64,000 bases of DNA, taken from assembly GCF_025836995.1 (NCBI RefSeq), contig NZ_CP107546.1:1364001-1428000 (forward strand), given 5' to 3'. The position numbers and the translations under genes were made by a program. Source of the stretch: Microbacterium sp. M28 (GTDB lineage Bacteria > Actinomycetota > Actinomycetes > Actinomycetales > Microbacteriaceae). Below, in pieces: positions 44,938 to 54,306 of this stretch (position 1 is the first letter of the stretch; each line of letters opens with the position of its first letter). The notes beneath the pieces were generated by a model. The model was not told the origin of the DNA. It worked only from the letters and a program-made list of their open reading frames with translations, and did no database searches.

Positions 44938-47900
44938 AGAGCCTGACGCTCAAGGGCTTCAAATCGTTCGCGCAGCCGACCACATTCGTGTTCGAGCCCG
45001 GGGTCACCTGCATCGTCGGTCCCAACGGATCCGGCAAGTCCAACGTCGTCGACGCGCTCGCCTGGGTGATGGGGGAGCAGGGAGCCAAGACCCTGCGCGG
45101 CGGCAAGATGGAGGATGTCATCTTCGCCGGCACGTCGACGCGCGGCCCGCTGGGGCGCGCCGAGGTCCAGCTGACGATCGACAACAGCGACGGGGCTCTG
45201 CCGATCGAGTACGCCGAGGTGACGATCAGCCGCACGCTGTTCCGCAACGGGTCGAGCGAGTATGCGATCAACGGGTCCGGCTGTCGACTGCTGGACGTTC
45301 AGGAGCTGCTGAGCGACTCGGGGCTCGGGCGCGAGATGCACGTGATCGTCGGTCAGGGCCGCCTGGACACCGTGCTGCAGGCCTCACCGGAGGACCGCCG
45401 CGGGTTCATCGAGGAGGCTGCAGGCATCCTCAAGCATCGCCGTCGCAAGGAGAAGACGCTCCGCAAGCTCGACGCGATGGAGACCAACCTCACGCGACTC
45501 AGCGACCTGGCTGGCGAGATCCGGCGGCAGTTGAAGCCGCTCGGTCGTCAGGCGGAGATCGCCCGGGAGGCACAGACCATCGCGGCGGTCGTGCGCGACG
45601 CGAAGGCGCGCATCTTCGCGGACGACGTCGTCGCGCTGCGCACGGCGCTCGCCGACCACACGCGCACGGAGCAGGAACGGCATACCGAACGCCTGGTGCT
45701 CACAGACCAGGCCGACCAGGTCAGAGCCGAGATCGCGCGTTTGGAGGCCGATCAGAACTCCGCCGCGGTCGACGCGGCGCGCGGCGTCGCATTCGGCCTC
45801 GAACAGGTGCAGGAGCGCATGCGCGGCCTGTACACGCTCGCGAACCAGCGCCTGGCGCTGCTGGGGTCCGAAGAGGACGATGCGGCCGTGACCGCGGTGA
45901 CGGTGACCCAGGCCACGATCGACGACGCCAAGGACGAGATCACGCGGATCTCCGAGGGGCTCGGCGATGCGCAGGACGCTGCAGCGGCGGCGAGCCGCGA
46001 GGTCATGCAGGCGCGTGCCGAGCTGGACACCCTCGACGTCGACATCGCCGAACAGAGCGCCCTGGTGTCGCAGTACGACATGCGCCTGGCCGCGCTGCGC
46101 GGCAACGCGGAGGCCGCGGCATCCGCACTGGCTGCCGTGCGGGGTGCGGTGCTGCGTCAGGAGAACGCGTTGGAAGCCGCGAACGCCCGCCGCCGCGAAG
46201 CGGCCGAGGCACTCGATGCGATCGAGGACGCCGAGGCGCCGGAGGGAACCGCTGCCGAGCACGCCGCCGCCTATGAAGCGGCGCAGGCCGCTGCCACCGC
46301 CGCGGAGACCGAGCGCGACGGCCTCCGCGAGCGGCTGCACGCGGCCGAACGTGAAGTCGATTCGCTCACGGCCAAGACCGCGGCCTTGACGAGTGCGCTG
46401 TCGCTGTCGGGCGGGGCGGCCGAGATCGTGAAGTCCGGCGGCCGCGGTGTCCGCGGTCTGGTCGGTGACGCCGTGCAGGTGCGCGCCGGGTTCGAAGCCG
46501 CCATCGCAGCGGTGCTCGGGCCGCTGGCCGAAGGCGTGCTCGTCGACAGCGTCGACGATGCGATCGCGCTCGTCGGCGAAGCCGACAGGGGCGTGGTCGA
46601 TTTCGTGATCGCCGACGCGACGAGGTCGGCGACCACCGCTGAGGTCGACGGAGTCACTCCGGCCGTCGACGTGGTCACAGCGCCCGACGGCGTGCTGGGC
46701 ATCCTCGCGCATGTGCTGATCGCCGAAGATCTCGCTTCGGCTCGCGCGGCGCGTGCAGCCCTCGATGCGCTGTCCGACACGACGACGACAGTCGTGACGA
46801 CCGGCGGCGAGGTGTTCACGGCTCAGACCCTGCGGGCGGGTTCGGGGTCCGAGCGCTCGAGACTCGAACTCGCGGCTGAGCGGGACGCCGCGGCCGAGAG
46901 GCTCGACGAGGTCAGGGTGATCGTCGATTCGCTGCGGGACGCACGAGAAGACGCGACGGAACAGGTCGAGCACACCCGTCGGCAGGCCAAGGAAGCGCTG
47001 CGAGCGCTTCGCGAGCACGATGCTGCCCTCGCGACATACGCCGAACAGGTCAATCGCGTCACCGTGCAGCACGAGTCGGCCGTCGCGGAGTGCGAACGGC
47101 TCGAGTCGGGACTCGCCCAGGCGCAGGCTGCCGTCGCGGATGCCGAGAAGAAAGCCGCCGCGGCGAAGGCCGAGGTCGAAGCGGCCGAATCGGCCCCGCG
47201 ACCCGTCCTGGACGCGTCCGCGCGCGACGGGCTTCTCGAGGCGCTGGAAGCCGCACGCGAGGGCGAGGTCACCGCGCGGCTCGAGATCGAGACCCTGCGC
47301 GAACGCGTGCGCGCGGCGCAATCCCGCGTCGCATCGCTGGAGCGCCAGCGCGAGCAGGAGCGCGATGCCGCGGCCGAGGCGGCCCGACGTGCCGTGATCC
47401 GCCGCGCGCAGCGGGAAGCGGCGTCGGGCGTCGCGGCTGAACTGCCGCGGATCCTCGACTCGCTGGACCGATCCGTGGCCGAGGCGCGGCTCGCCCTGGC
47501 CGAGGCGGAGGCCGCACGGTCGGCGCAGAACGAGGAGCTGACGGCGCTGCGCGTCCAGGAGAACAGCCTGCGCGACAGGCTCGCCGGCCTCACCGAGAGC
47601 GTGCACGGGCTCGAGCTGCAGATCCACGAGAAGAAGCTCCACCTGTCGAGCCTGCTCGATCGCGTCGCGAGCGAACTCGCTCTCGACGAAGATATTCTCG
47701 TTGCGGAATATGGCCCCGATCAGTGGGTTCCTCGTGACCCGACCGAGGTCGCGGAAGCAGATGCGGCCGACCAGAGCGATGCACCGGACGCCGCGCCGAG
47801 CGACGGCGTGCCGTACGACCGGCGGGTGCAGGAGCGGCGCCTGCGCGAGGCCGAGCGCAAGCTGGGTCAGCTCGGCCGCGTCAACCCGCTCGCGCTCGAG

Positions 47901-48485
47901 GAGTTCGCCGCTCTCGAACAGCGCCATGCGTTCCTCACCGAGCAGCTGGCCGATCTCACCCGGACGCGTCAGGACCTGATGACGATCATCGCGGACCTCG
48001 ACGAGCGGATGCAGACGATCTTCGCGAGCGCGTTCGAGGACACCAGGCAGGCGTTCACCGAGGTGTTCCCGCTGCTGTTCCCGGGCGGCGCGGGAAGCAT
48101 CTCGCTCACGAATCCTGACGACATGCTCACCACGGGAATCGAAGTCGCGGTGCGACCGGTCGGCAAGAAGATCGAAAGGCTCTCGCTGCTGTCCGGTGGA
48201 GAGCGGTCGCTCGCCGCGGTCGCCTTGCTCGTCGCCATCTTCAAGGCGCGCCCGAGTCCGTTCTACATCCTCGACGAGGTCGAGGCCGCGCTCGACGACG
48301 CGAACCTCGGTCGTCTGCTGACCGTCTTCGAGCAGTTGCGCGAGAGTTCGCAGCTGCTGGTCATCACGCACCAGAAGCGCACCATGGAGATCGCCGACGC
48401 GCTGTACGGCGTCTCGATGCGTCAGGACGGCGTCTCGGCCGTCGTCGGGCAGCGTGTCGGAGACCGAGCCGCCGCAGCGAGCTGA
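44928..48485 (+). CDS. smc: Chromosome segregation protein SMC
   Basis: 1185-residue condensin ATPase. N-terminal FKSFAQPTTFVFEPGVTCIV with Walker A GPNGSGKSNVVD, long Ala/Glu/Arg coiled coils, a hinge around 500-650 (GVRGLVGDAVQVRAGFEAAI), a second coil, and the C-terminal signature LSGGERSLAAVALLVAIF with Walker B FYILDEVEAALDDANL. The conserved neighbour ftsY follows after a hydrolase on the opposite strand. Confidence 0.97.
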   Translation: MHLKSLTLKGFKSFAQPTTFVFEPGVTCIVGPNGSGKSNVVDALAWVMGEQGAKTLRGGKMEDVIFAGTSTRGPLGRAEVQLTIDNSDGALPIEYAEVTISRTLFRNGSSEYAINGSGCRLLDVQELLSDSGLGREMHVIVGQGRLDTVLQASPEDRRGFIEEAAGILKHRRRKEKTLRKLDAMETNLTRLSDLAGEIRRQLKPLGRQAEIAREAQTIAAVVRDAKARIFADDVVALRTALADHTRTEQERHTERLVLTDQADQVRAEIARLEADQNSAAVDAARGVAFGLEQVQERMRGLYTLANQRLALLGSEEDDAAVTAVTVTQATIDDAKDEITRISEGLGDAQDAAAAASREVMQARAELDTLDVDIAEQSALVSQYDMRLAALRGNAEAAASALAAVRGAVLRQENALEAANARRREAAEALDAIEDAEAPEGTAAEHAAAYEAAQAAATAAETERDGLRERLHAAEREVDSLTAKTAALTSALSLSGGAAEIVKSGGRGVRGLVGDAVQVRAGFEAAIAAVLGPLAEGVLVDSVDDAIALVGEADRGVVDFVIADATRSATTAEVDGVTPAVDVVTAPDGVLGILAHVLIAEDLASARAARAALDALSDTTTTVVTTGGEVFTAQTLRAGSGSERSRLELAAERDAAAERLDEVRVIVDSLRDAREDATEQVEHTRRQAKEALRALREHDAALATYAEQVNRVTVQHESAVAECERLESGLAQAQAAVADAEKKAAAAKAEVEAAESAPRPVLDASARDGLLEALEAAREGEVTARLEIETLRERVRAAQSRVASLERQREQERDAAAEAARRAVIRRAQREAASGVAAELPRILDSLDRSVAEARLALAEAEAARSAQNEELTALRVQENSLRDRLAGLTESVHGLELQIHEKKLHLSSLLDRVASELALDEDILVAEYGPDQWVPRDPTEVAEADAADQSDAPDAAPSDGVPYDRRVQERRLREAERKLGQLGRVNPLALEEFAALEQRHAFLTEQLADLTRTRQDLMTIIADLDERMQTIFASAFEDTRQAFTEVFPLLFPGGAGSISLTNPDDMLTTGIEVAVRPVGKKIERLSLLSGGERSLAAVALLVAIFKARPSPFYILDEVEAALDDANLGRLLTVFEQLRESSQLLVITHQKRTMEIADALYGVSMRQDGVSAVVGQRVGDRAAAAS

Positions 48486-48514
48486 GTGAGCGAAGAGGAG
48501 CGAGCTCCCATCCC

Positions 48515-48546
48515 CGTTCGTCGAGCGAGCGGAGCGATTCGAAGCG
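48515..48546 (+). repeat. Dispersed repeat, single arm (CGTTCGTCGAGCGAGCGGAGCG type)
   Basis: A 32-bp block almost identical to the left arm at 55930-55962 but with GATTCGAAGCG in place of GAGTCGAAACGC, lying between the convergent smc and hydrolase stops. No opposing arm is close by. The extreme smc 3' end (GAGTGAGCGAAGAGGAGCGAG) looks like a degenerate relative. Confidence 0.7.
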
Positions 48547-48567
48547 GGTTCCTGTCGACGAGCGTCC

Positions 48568-49221
48568 CTACAGCTCCGCCTCGAATGCGGCGACCACGTT
48601 CGCGAATTCCTCGACATCCTGCGGGCGATGCTGCGCACCCGGCAGCACGACGTGCCGTGCACCGCGCGCCTCGAGCAGCTCGGCGATCACCTCGTATTCG
48701 TCGTTCCACCCGCCCGTCACCACCAGAGCGGGGATGCCGTCGATCACGCTCTCGCGCACCCCGTGGCCCCACGGCAGATTCGTCTCGGCCCACCGCTCGG
48801 CGAGCGGTCGCTCCTCGGACCACCGCGCTTCGTCGAACGGTCCGCCGAACATGAGAGGGCGCAGCATCGCCCAGAACCCGCGCAGGTTCCCGGCATCCGC
48901 CTGGTCGCGCGCCTCGCTGACGATGCCGATGTGGCGCTCGATGGAGCGGTGCCCGCGGGCGATGTCGTACAGTGCGGGTTCGACGAGCACGAGACCCGCC
49001 GGGCGCATCGCGCGGGCGGCGAGCACGGCCGGAACGCCGCCGATCGAGTGTGCGAAGACAAGCGCTCCGGCGGGTCGCACTTGCAGCAGGCGGACCTGAT
49101 CCGCGATGGTCGCTGTCCCGAAGCTCACGAACTCGCCTCTGGCATCCGCCTGCGACGGCCATGCGGACGCGCCCTGACGGCCACCGCCGTGGATGTAGAG
49201 CCGACTGAGCGCTGTCTGCAT
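48568..49221 (-). CDS. Alpha/beta hydrolase
   Basis: 217 residues. Oxyanion region LYIHGGGRQGASAW near the N-terminus, nucleophile elbow FAHSIGGVPA (Ser about 58), acid candidate in GGWNDEYEV and catalytic His in LPGAQHRPQD. Substrate unknown. TACGAT on the minus strand (49233-49228) is six bases from ATG 49221, leaderless, back-to-back with ftsY. Confidence 0.86.
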   Translation of the reverse strand: MQTALSRLYIHGGGRQGASAWPSQADARGEFVSFGTATIADQVRLLQVRPAGALVFAHSIGGVPAVLAARAMRPAGLVLVEPALYDIARGHRSIERHIGIVSEARDQADAGNLRGFWAMLRPLMFGGPFDEARWSEERPLAERWAETNLPWGHGVRESVIDGIPALVVTGGWNDEYEVIAELLEARGARHVVLPGAQHRPQDVEEFANVVAAFEAEL

Positions 49222-49227
49222 TCCGCG

Positions 49228-49248
49228 ATCGTAGCCTGGCCGTAGGCT
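49228..49248. promoter_or_regulatory. Back-to-back leaderless -10 boxes of the hydrolase and ftsY
   Basis: Minus-strand TACGAT (49233-49228) and plus-strand TAGGCT (49243-49248) each lie six bases from their start codons; only 33 bp separate the two ATGs. The -35 regions must fall within the opposite coding sequence. Confidence 0.58.
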
Positions 49249-49254
49249 GGAGTC

Positions 49255-50130
49255 ATGGCGGAGAAGTCCTGGTCCCTCGGTCGCGCACTGCGCGGCATGT
49301 TCGTCAAACCCACGATCGACGAGACCACGTGGGAGGACCTCGAGACCGCGCTGATCACGGCCGACTTCGGCCCGGACATCACCGAGCGCGTCGTCGAGGA
49401 GCTTCAGGCGAAGGTCGAGAAGTACCGCACGACCGATCCGAAGGACCTGCAGCGGATGCTGCGCGAGACGCTCGAGGAGCACTTCGCGAAGTTCGACACG
49501 ACGCTCAAGCTCACCGAGCGTCCCGCCGTGGTGCTGGTGGTCGGGGTGAACGGCGTCGGCAAGACGACCACGATCGGCAAGTTCACGAAGTTCCTTCGTC
49601 GCTACGAGCGCAGCGTCGTCGTGGGGGCCGCAGACACGTTCCGCGCGGCCGCCGTCGATCAGCTCGCCACCTGGGCGCAGCGCGCCGGTGCGGCGATCGT
49701 GCGGCCGCAGCAGGAGGGGCAGGATCCGGCATCCGTCGCCTTCCAGACCGTCGAGTACGCGAAGAACCAGGGCATCGAGATCGCGATCATCGACACCGCC
49801 GGTCGCCTGCACACCAAGGGCGGCCTGATGGACGAGCTCGGCAAGATCCGCCGTGTCGTCGAGAAGCAGGCCCCGATCAGCGAGGTGCTGCTCGTCCTCG
49901 ACGCGACCACGGGGCAGAACGGCGTCATGCAGGCCGAGTCGTTCCTGCAGCACGCCGGCGTCACCGGACTCGTGATCACGAAGCTCGACGGATCGGCCAA
50001 GGCGGGGTTCGTCCTGGCCGTTCAGGAGCGCACTGGGATCCCGGTGAAGATGCTCGGTCAGGGCGAGGGGATCGACGACCTCACCGGCTTCACGCCGCAC
50101 GCCTTCGTGCAGGCGCTGGTCGGGCAGTGA
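49255..50130 (+). CDS. ftsY: Signal recognition particle receptor FtsY
   Basis: 291-residue SRP-type GTPase that docks ribosome-SRP complexes at the membrane. It has a short N domain and G motifs VVGVNGVGKTTTIGKF (G1), DTFRAAAVDQL (G2), IDTAGRLHTKGGLMDEL (G3), TKLDGSAKAG (G4) and the closing GQGEGIDDL. The acidic A domain of E. coli FtsY is absent, usual in Actinobacteria. Its partner Ffh lies 4 kb downstream. Confidence 0.97.
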   Translation: MAEKSWSLGRALRGMFVKPTIDETTWEDLETALITADFGPDITERVVEELQAKVEKYRTTDPKDLQRMLRETLEEHFAKFDTTLKLTERPAVVLVVGVNGVGKTTTIGKFTKFLRRYERSVVVGAADTFRAAAVDQLATWAQRAGAAIVRPQQEGQDPASVAFQTVEYAKNQGIEIAIIDTAGRLHTKGGLMDELGKIRRVVEKQAPISEVLLVLDATTGQNGVMQAESFLQHAGVTGLVITKLDGSAKAGFVLAVQERTGIPVKMLGQGEGIDDLTGFTPHAFVQALVGQ

Positions 50131-50172
50131 TCGGGACTACCGCCAGCGCGCGGGGACTGGTTTCATAGCGGT

Positions 50173-50673
50173 ATGGCGATCGAACACGACTACTTCGGGC
50201 TCCTGTCCTCAGGCCCCGACGGATCGATCTTCTGGTCGGAGACGGTCGAGTTCGGCGACCAGTCCGTCACCGTGGACCTCACCGCTCCGGATCAGGACGA
50301 CGTGTCGCCTGACGCGCTCGACATCGCTGCGGCGCTCATCTCCGGACTGGAGGACGTCGACGCCACCGCCCGCCGCGGCATGCTCGCCGAGGTCGACGAT
50401 CGCACCAGCGAGGTCACCGAGTACATCCTGCAGCAGCAGGAGGCGTACGGCGACGAGCTCGTCGACGTCCTGGTCGACGTCTCCGGTGACGCCGCGGTCG
50501 ACATCATCCGCTCGCTGCGCCTCATGAGCATGACGATCCTCGCCGACGAGCACGGCGGCTCGGAGCCGTTCGCCGTGCTCGAATACGCGCTGGATGCCGA
50601 GGACACCGACGACGTCCTGCTGGTGAACCTGTCGTCCGACGGCTCCGTGCAGTCGGTCATGAGTGCCGACTGA
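50173..50673 (+). CDS. DUF2004 protein
   Basis: 166 residues, strongly acidic (many Asp/Glu), no membrane segment. The first part EHDYFGLLSSGPDGSIFWSE and the C-terminal beta-rich part match DUF2004, a small cytoplasmic family of unknown function. It lies 42 bp after ftsY. A large inverted repeat after it probably ends transcription. Confidence 0.8.
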   Translation: MAIEHDYFGLLSSGPDGSIFWSETVEFGDQSVTVDLTAPDQDDVSPDALDIAAALISGLEDVDATARRGMLAEVDDRTSEVTEYILQQQEAYGDELVDVLVDVSGDAAVDIIRSLRLMSMTILADEHGGSEPFAVLEYALDAEDTDDVLLVNLSSDGSVQSVMSAD

Positions 50674-50687
50674 CCTCTTCGTCCCTT

Positions 50688-50789
50688 TCATTGAGCGAGC
50701 ACGGCAGCAGGCCGAGCGAGTCGAAACGCGGCGACTGCTGATCGACGATCACCGCGTTTCCACTCGCTTCGCTCGCTCAACGAACGCGG
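50688..50789. repeat. Dispersed repeat as inverted pair between DUF2004 and lipA genes
   Basis: Left arm: TTGAGCGAGC and GAGCGAGTCGAAACGCGG (within 50688-50731). Right arm: CCGCGTTTCCACTCGCTTCG then CTCGCTCAACGAACG (50752-50789). Together they can fold into a very large hairpin between two convergent genes, so it probably ends both transcripts. It shares its core with the copies at 48515 and 55930. Confidence 0.8.
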
Positions 50790-50812
50790 AACGTTCGCAA
50801 GAGGGAACCTGA

Positions 50813-51805
50813 TCACACCGCCTGCGCGAAACCCAGGTCGGCGCTCTCGGCGATGTGCGCGAGGTGGGGCGGGATCTCGCGTCCCTTCGACACCATCGAC
50901 TGCGCCCACAGCCGGCCTGCACGATAGGACGAGCGCACCAACGGGCCTGCGAGCACGCCGAGGAACCCGATGCGCTCGGCCTCCTGCTTGAACTCGACGA
51001 ACTCCGCCGGCTTCACCCAGCGCGCCACGGGCAGGTGCCGAGGTGTCGGACGCAGGTACTGCGTGATCGTGATGATGTCGCAGCCCGCATCGTGCAGATC
51101 CTGAAGCGCCTGGACGACCTCTTCCGGTTCCTCGCCCATGCCGAGGATCAGGTTGGACTTGGTGATGAGTCCGGCATCCCGACCCTGCGTGAGCACGTTC
51201 AGCGACCGCTCGTACTTGAAGGCGGGGCGGATGCGCTTGAAGATGCGCGGGACCGTCTCGACGTTGTGCGCGAACACCTCGGGACGGGCGTCGAAGATCT
51301 GGCCGAGGAACGCGGGGTCGGCGTTGTGCTCGTTCGCGAGCAGCTCGACGCCGGTGTTCGGGTTCAACTCGTGGATCTTGCGCACCGTCTCGGCGTTCAA
51401 CCATGCGCCCGTGTCGGGAAGGTCGTCGCGGGCGACGCTCGTGACGGTGGCGTAGCGCAGCCCCATCTGGCGCACGCTCTCGGCGACGCGGCGGGGCTCA
51501 TCGGTGTCGTAGGCGTCCGGCTTGCCGGTGTCGATCTGGCAGAAGTCGCAGCGTCGCGTGCACTGCGAGCCGCCGATGAGGAACGTCGCCTCCTTGTCCT
51601 CCCAGCATTCGAAGATGTTGGGGCAGCCGGCCTCCTGGCAGACGGTGTGCAGGCCCTCGTCCTTCACGAGCGCATGCAGCGCCTGGTACTCGGGTCCCAG
51701 CTTCGCCTTGGTCTTGATCCACTCCGGCTTGCGCTCGATCGGCGTTTCGGCGTTGCGGATCTCCAGACGAAGGAGCTTGCGTCCGTCGGGTGCTGCGGCG
51801 CTCAT
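50813..51805 (-). CDS. lipA: Lipoyl synthase
   Basis: Radical-SAM enzyme that inserts two sulfurs into octanoyl groups on E2/GcvH. 330 residues. Auxiliary cluster cysteines lie in [12 protein letters not shown]; the radical-SAM triad is CTRRCDFC; the C-terminal RSSYRAG supplies the conserved Ser ligand to the auxiliary cluster. ATG 51805 overlaps the lipB stop (ATGA at 51802-51805), so both lipoylation enzymes are made together. Confidence 0.97.
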   Translation of the reverse strand: MSAAAPDGRKLLRLEIRNAETPIERKPEWIKTKAKLGPEYQALHALVKDEGLHTVCQEAGCPNIFECWEDKEATFLIGGSQCTRRCDFCQIDTGKPDAYDTDEPRRVAESVRQMGLRYATVTSVARDDLPDTGAWLNAETVRKIHELNPNTGVELLANEHNADPAFLGQIFDARPEVFAHNVETVPRIFKRIRPAFKYERSLNVLTQGRDAGLITKSNLILGMGEEPEEVVQALQDLHDAGCDIITITQYLRPTPRHLPVARWVKPAEFVEFKQEAERIGFLGVLAGPLVRSSYRAGRLWAQSMVSKGREIPPHLAHIAESADLGFAQAV

Positions 51806-52440
51806 GCGGGCACCTCCGCGTACTCGGCGGCGAAGGCCGCGGCGACCTGGTCGGCGATGTCGATGGGGGAGACGTCGGAGCCGACCACCTCGCTCACGGT
51901 CGTGACGCCGGCATCCGTGATTCCGCACGGGATGATGCCGCGGAACCCGGACAGGGTGTTGTCGCAGTTGATGGCGAAACCGTGCATCGTCACGCCCTGC
52001 TGGACGCGAACGCCGATCGCGGCCACCTTGTCCTCACTGAGGGGTCGGCGCACCCAGACGCCGCTGCGCCCGTCCACCTGATAGCCGTCGACGCCGAGCG
52101 GGCGCAGGACGTCGATGAGCAGCCGTTCCAGACGGCGCACGTGCGCCACGACATCCATCGGCTCGGGGAGGCGAACGATCGGGTAGCCGACCAGCTGACC
52201 GGGGCCGTGCCACGTTATCTTGCCGCCGCGATCGACATCGACCACCGGTGTGCCGTCCTGCGGTCGTTCCTGAGGCTCCGTGCGTTTGCCGGCGGTGTAG
52301 ACGGCTTCGTGCTCGAGCAGGATCAGGGTGTCGGGGCGCGACCCTGAGACGACGTCGGCATGGATGCGCCGCTGCAGGTCCCAGCCGTCGAGATAGGGAA
52401 CGAACTCGGGGTCGAGTCCGGCGATCTGGATATCGAGCAT
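51802..52440 (-). CDS. lipB: Octanoyl-[ACP]:protein octanoyltransferase
   Basis: Transfers octanoate from ACP to lipoyl domains. 212 residues with the signature [18 protein letters not shown], the catalytic Lys in EDKVAAIGV and the catalytic Cys in [14 protein letters not shown] 52440 follows AAGGACGAG. It is divergent from a TetR gene with a perfect palindrome between them. Confidence 0.96.
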   Translation of the reverse strand: MLDIQIAGLDPEFVPYLDGWDLQRRIHADVVSGSRPDTLILLEHEAVYTAGKRTEPQERPQDGTPVVDVDRGGKITWHGPGQLVGYPIVRLPEPMDVVAHVRRLERLLIDVLRPLGVDGYQVDGRSGVWVRRPLSEDKVAAIGVRVQQGVTMHGFAINCDNTLSGFRGIIPCGITDAGVTTVSEVVGSDVSPIDIADQVAAAFAAEYAEVPA

Positions 52441-52456
52441 GCTCGTCCTTCATCTG

Positions 52457-52477
52457 TTGTTGGATGCGGTCCAACAA
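52457..52477. promoter_or_regulatory. Palindrome TTGTTGGA-N5-TCCAACAA, probable TetR operator
   Basis: Perfect 8-bp arms around tgcgg, in the 89-bp gap between lipB and a TetR gene. Its AT-rich arms stand out. It is 17 bp from the lipB start and 53 bp from the TetR start, so the regulator may repress lipBA as well as itself. Inferred. Confidence 0.6.
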
Positions 52478-52529
52478 TACGCCTCTTCGGCACGAATGGG
52501 ATGAAGGCGGCACGCGGTACGGTGAAGGG

Positions 52530-53117
52530 ATGAACACGGACAGCCGTGCGGGACGCCCTCGCGCCTCGTCTCGCGAGACTCTCGCCGAAGCGGCCTGCGA
52601 GCTGTTCCTCGAGCAGGGCTACGAGGCGACGTCCGTCGCCGACATCACTCGGCGCGCCGGCGTGAGCCGCTCCAGCTTCTTCAATTACTTCGCCTCGAAG
52701 AGCGACGTGCTCTGGTCGGGGATCGACGAGCGCATCGACCAGGCGATCACCGGGCTCCGTTCGCTCGGACCGGATGCCGGCGGCGATGCCGTGCGCGGCA
52801 TCCTGCTTCTGATCGTTCGCGATTTCGCCCCCGATCCGCTCGCCCTGGCGCTGCGCAACTCGGCCGCGATGGGGCTCGATGACGAGCTGGTCGGGGAGAC
52901 CGGACTCCGCCATGCACGGCTCTCGTCGGCGATCTCCGAGGCGGCGCGCGCCTCGGGGATCGACGTGATCAGAGCGGACATCCTCGGCGCTGCGCATGCG
53001 GCCGCTGTCCTGTCGGCGCTGCGGGTGTGGGCCGAGCAGGGGGCCGGCCAGGTCTCGGTGGAGACGGTGCTGCTGGACGCCCTCGGCACGATCCACGATC
53101 TTCCCTGGACGATCTGA
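52530..53117 (+). CDS. TetR-family transcriptional regulator
   Basis: 195 residues. HTH region YEATSVADITRRAGVSRSSF then FNYFASKSDVLW (about 31-62); the rest is a helical ligand domain. TACGGT at 52518-52523 with six bases to ATG suggests a leaderless transcript; GAAGGG could alternatively act as ribosome-binding site. Divergent from lipBA. Confidence 0.88.
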   Translation: MNTDSRAGRPRASSRETLAEAACELFLEQGYEATSVADITRRAGVSRSSFFNYFASKSDVLWSGIDERIDQAITGLRSLGPDAGGDAVRGILLLIVRDFAPDPLALALRNSAAMGLDDELVGETGLRHARLSSAISEAARASGIDVIRADILGAAHAAAVLSALRVWAEQGAGQVSVETVLLDALGTIHDLPWTI

Positions 53118-53184
53118 AGTCGGCGCGGACGAAACGCCCGCTGCCGGACATGTCATGAGTGAAGCCACCGACGAGGAGGAACTC

Positions 53185-53790
53185 ATGACCAGGGACCAGC
53201 TGGATGACGTGCTGGATGCTTCGGCGCCGGCCGCGCGGACGATCGCGTCGAGCGATGTGCGGGCGATGGTGCTCGATGCACGGGCGCAGAGGGCGCCCCG
53301 AGAGCCTCGAGCGAAGAAGGCTGCTCTGGTGACGGGCGTCCTCGCGCTGCTGATGGTCAGCGGTGCAGGGGTTGCGACGGCGTCCGACTACTGGGCCTCT
53401 CTGAACGATCCGGTTGGCTCGTACACCTATCAGGTGCCTAGCGGCGCAACGTGCGAGGTCGTCTTCGGGGATGTGCAGATCGTCGAGCGGCGCGATCGCG
53501 CGCGACGTGATCAGCTCGAGAGCGAGTTGAAGGCGTGGTTCCAGACAACGGATGTCGTCGAGATCGCCGAGTCGCAGGTCGATGAGTACATCCGAGATCG
53601 TCACGACGCGCTGGTAGCGGCGGGCCAGGTTCAGGGCGAGCTCACCGGCTACGACCTCGACATGGCGTACGCCTACGCGATCGATCGCTCCATCTCCGAT
53701 CAGGCCATGGCCGAGTTCGAGCGCTTGGGGATCCTGGACGAGATCGCAGGTTACGGTTCGCAGGGGCGTTGCCCGGAGCTCGACAAGTGA
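53185..53790 (+). CDS. Membrane-anchored protein preceding an ECF sigma factor, possible anti-sigma
   Basis: 201 residues: a cytoplasmic N-terminus of about 45 residues, one membrane segment (about 48-66), then a soluble outer domain with cysteines in GATCEVVFGD and QGRCPELD. ATG 53185 is preceded by GGAGGA at good spacing; ATG 53155 is an alternative. Its stop overlaps the sigma-factor start (GTGA). Topology and coupling fit an anti-sigma factor, but gene order is reversed from the usual and no known domain is seen. Confidence 0.68.
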   Translation: MTRDQLDDVLDASAPAARTIASSDVRAMVLDARAQRAPREPRAKKAALVTGVLALLMVSGAGVATASDYWASLNDPVGSYTYQVPSGATCEVVFGDVQIVERRDRARRDQLESELKAWFQTTDVVEIAESQVDEYIRDRHDALVAAGQVQGELTGYDLDMAYAYAIDRSISDQAMAEFERLGILDEIAGYGSQGRCPELDK

Positions 53791-54293
53791 CCCGCCGTCC
53801 CGCAGACGCCGCGCTGATCGCCGCGTTCGAGGCCTCGGCATCTGACCTGCTCGCCTATCTCACGCGCCGCACGAATGCTGACGAGGCGCCGGATCTGCTC
53901 GGCGAGACCATGGTCGTGGCCTGGCGCCGGGTGCGTCGTCTCCCGTCTGACGAACAGCAGGCGCGGATGTGGTTGTTCGGCATCGCTCGCGGCACGCTGC
54001 AGAACCATGCCCGCGGCGAGCGGCGCCGCTGGGCGCTCGCCGATCGCATCCGCGGCACCGGCCGAGCACACGCGACGGCACCCGCTGCGGATGCCGGATC
54101 CGAGGTCCGCGACGCGATCGAGCGCCTCGAACCCGACCTCGCCGAGCTCGTCCGGCTCGTGCACTGGGACCGGATGAGTCTCGCGGAGGCGAGCGAACTC
54201 CTCGGCATCCCGGCATCCACTGCGCGAGGCCGCTACCAGCGTGCCAAGGAGCAGCTGCGGACCGCGCTGAGCGTGGAGGTTCCGCTCGCGTAG
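53787..54293 (+). CDS. ECF-type RNA polymerase sigma factor
   Basis: 168 residues. Region 2: FEASASDLLAYLTRRT, EAPDLLGETMVVAWRRVRRL. Region 4: LEPDLAELVRLVHWDRMSLAEASELLGIPASTARGRYQRAK, described by span (about 112-152). GTG 53787 overlaps the upstream stop by four bases. Its own stop TAG forms part of the ffh -10 (TAGAAT 54291-54296). Confidence 0.88.
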   Translation: MTRRPADAALIAAFEASASDLLAYLTRRTNADEAPDLLGETMVVAWRRVRRLPSDEQQARMWLFGIARGTLQNHARGERRRWALADRIRGTGRAHATAPAADAGSEVRDAIERLEPDLAELVRLVHWDRMSLAEASELLGIPASTARGRYQRAKEQLRTALSVEVPLA

Positions 54294-54306
54294 AATCGAG
54301 AGCACC

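Noticed and set aside
45384..48662. A 1092-codon minus-strand frame opposite smc
   Set aside because: Mirror image of the smc coiled-coil coding sequence with biased composition; no family motif and no promoter or ribosome-binding site.
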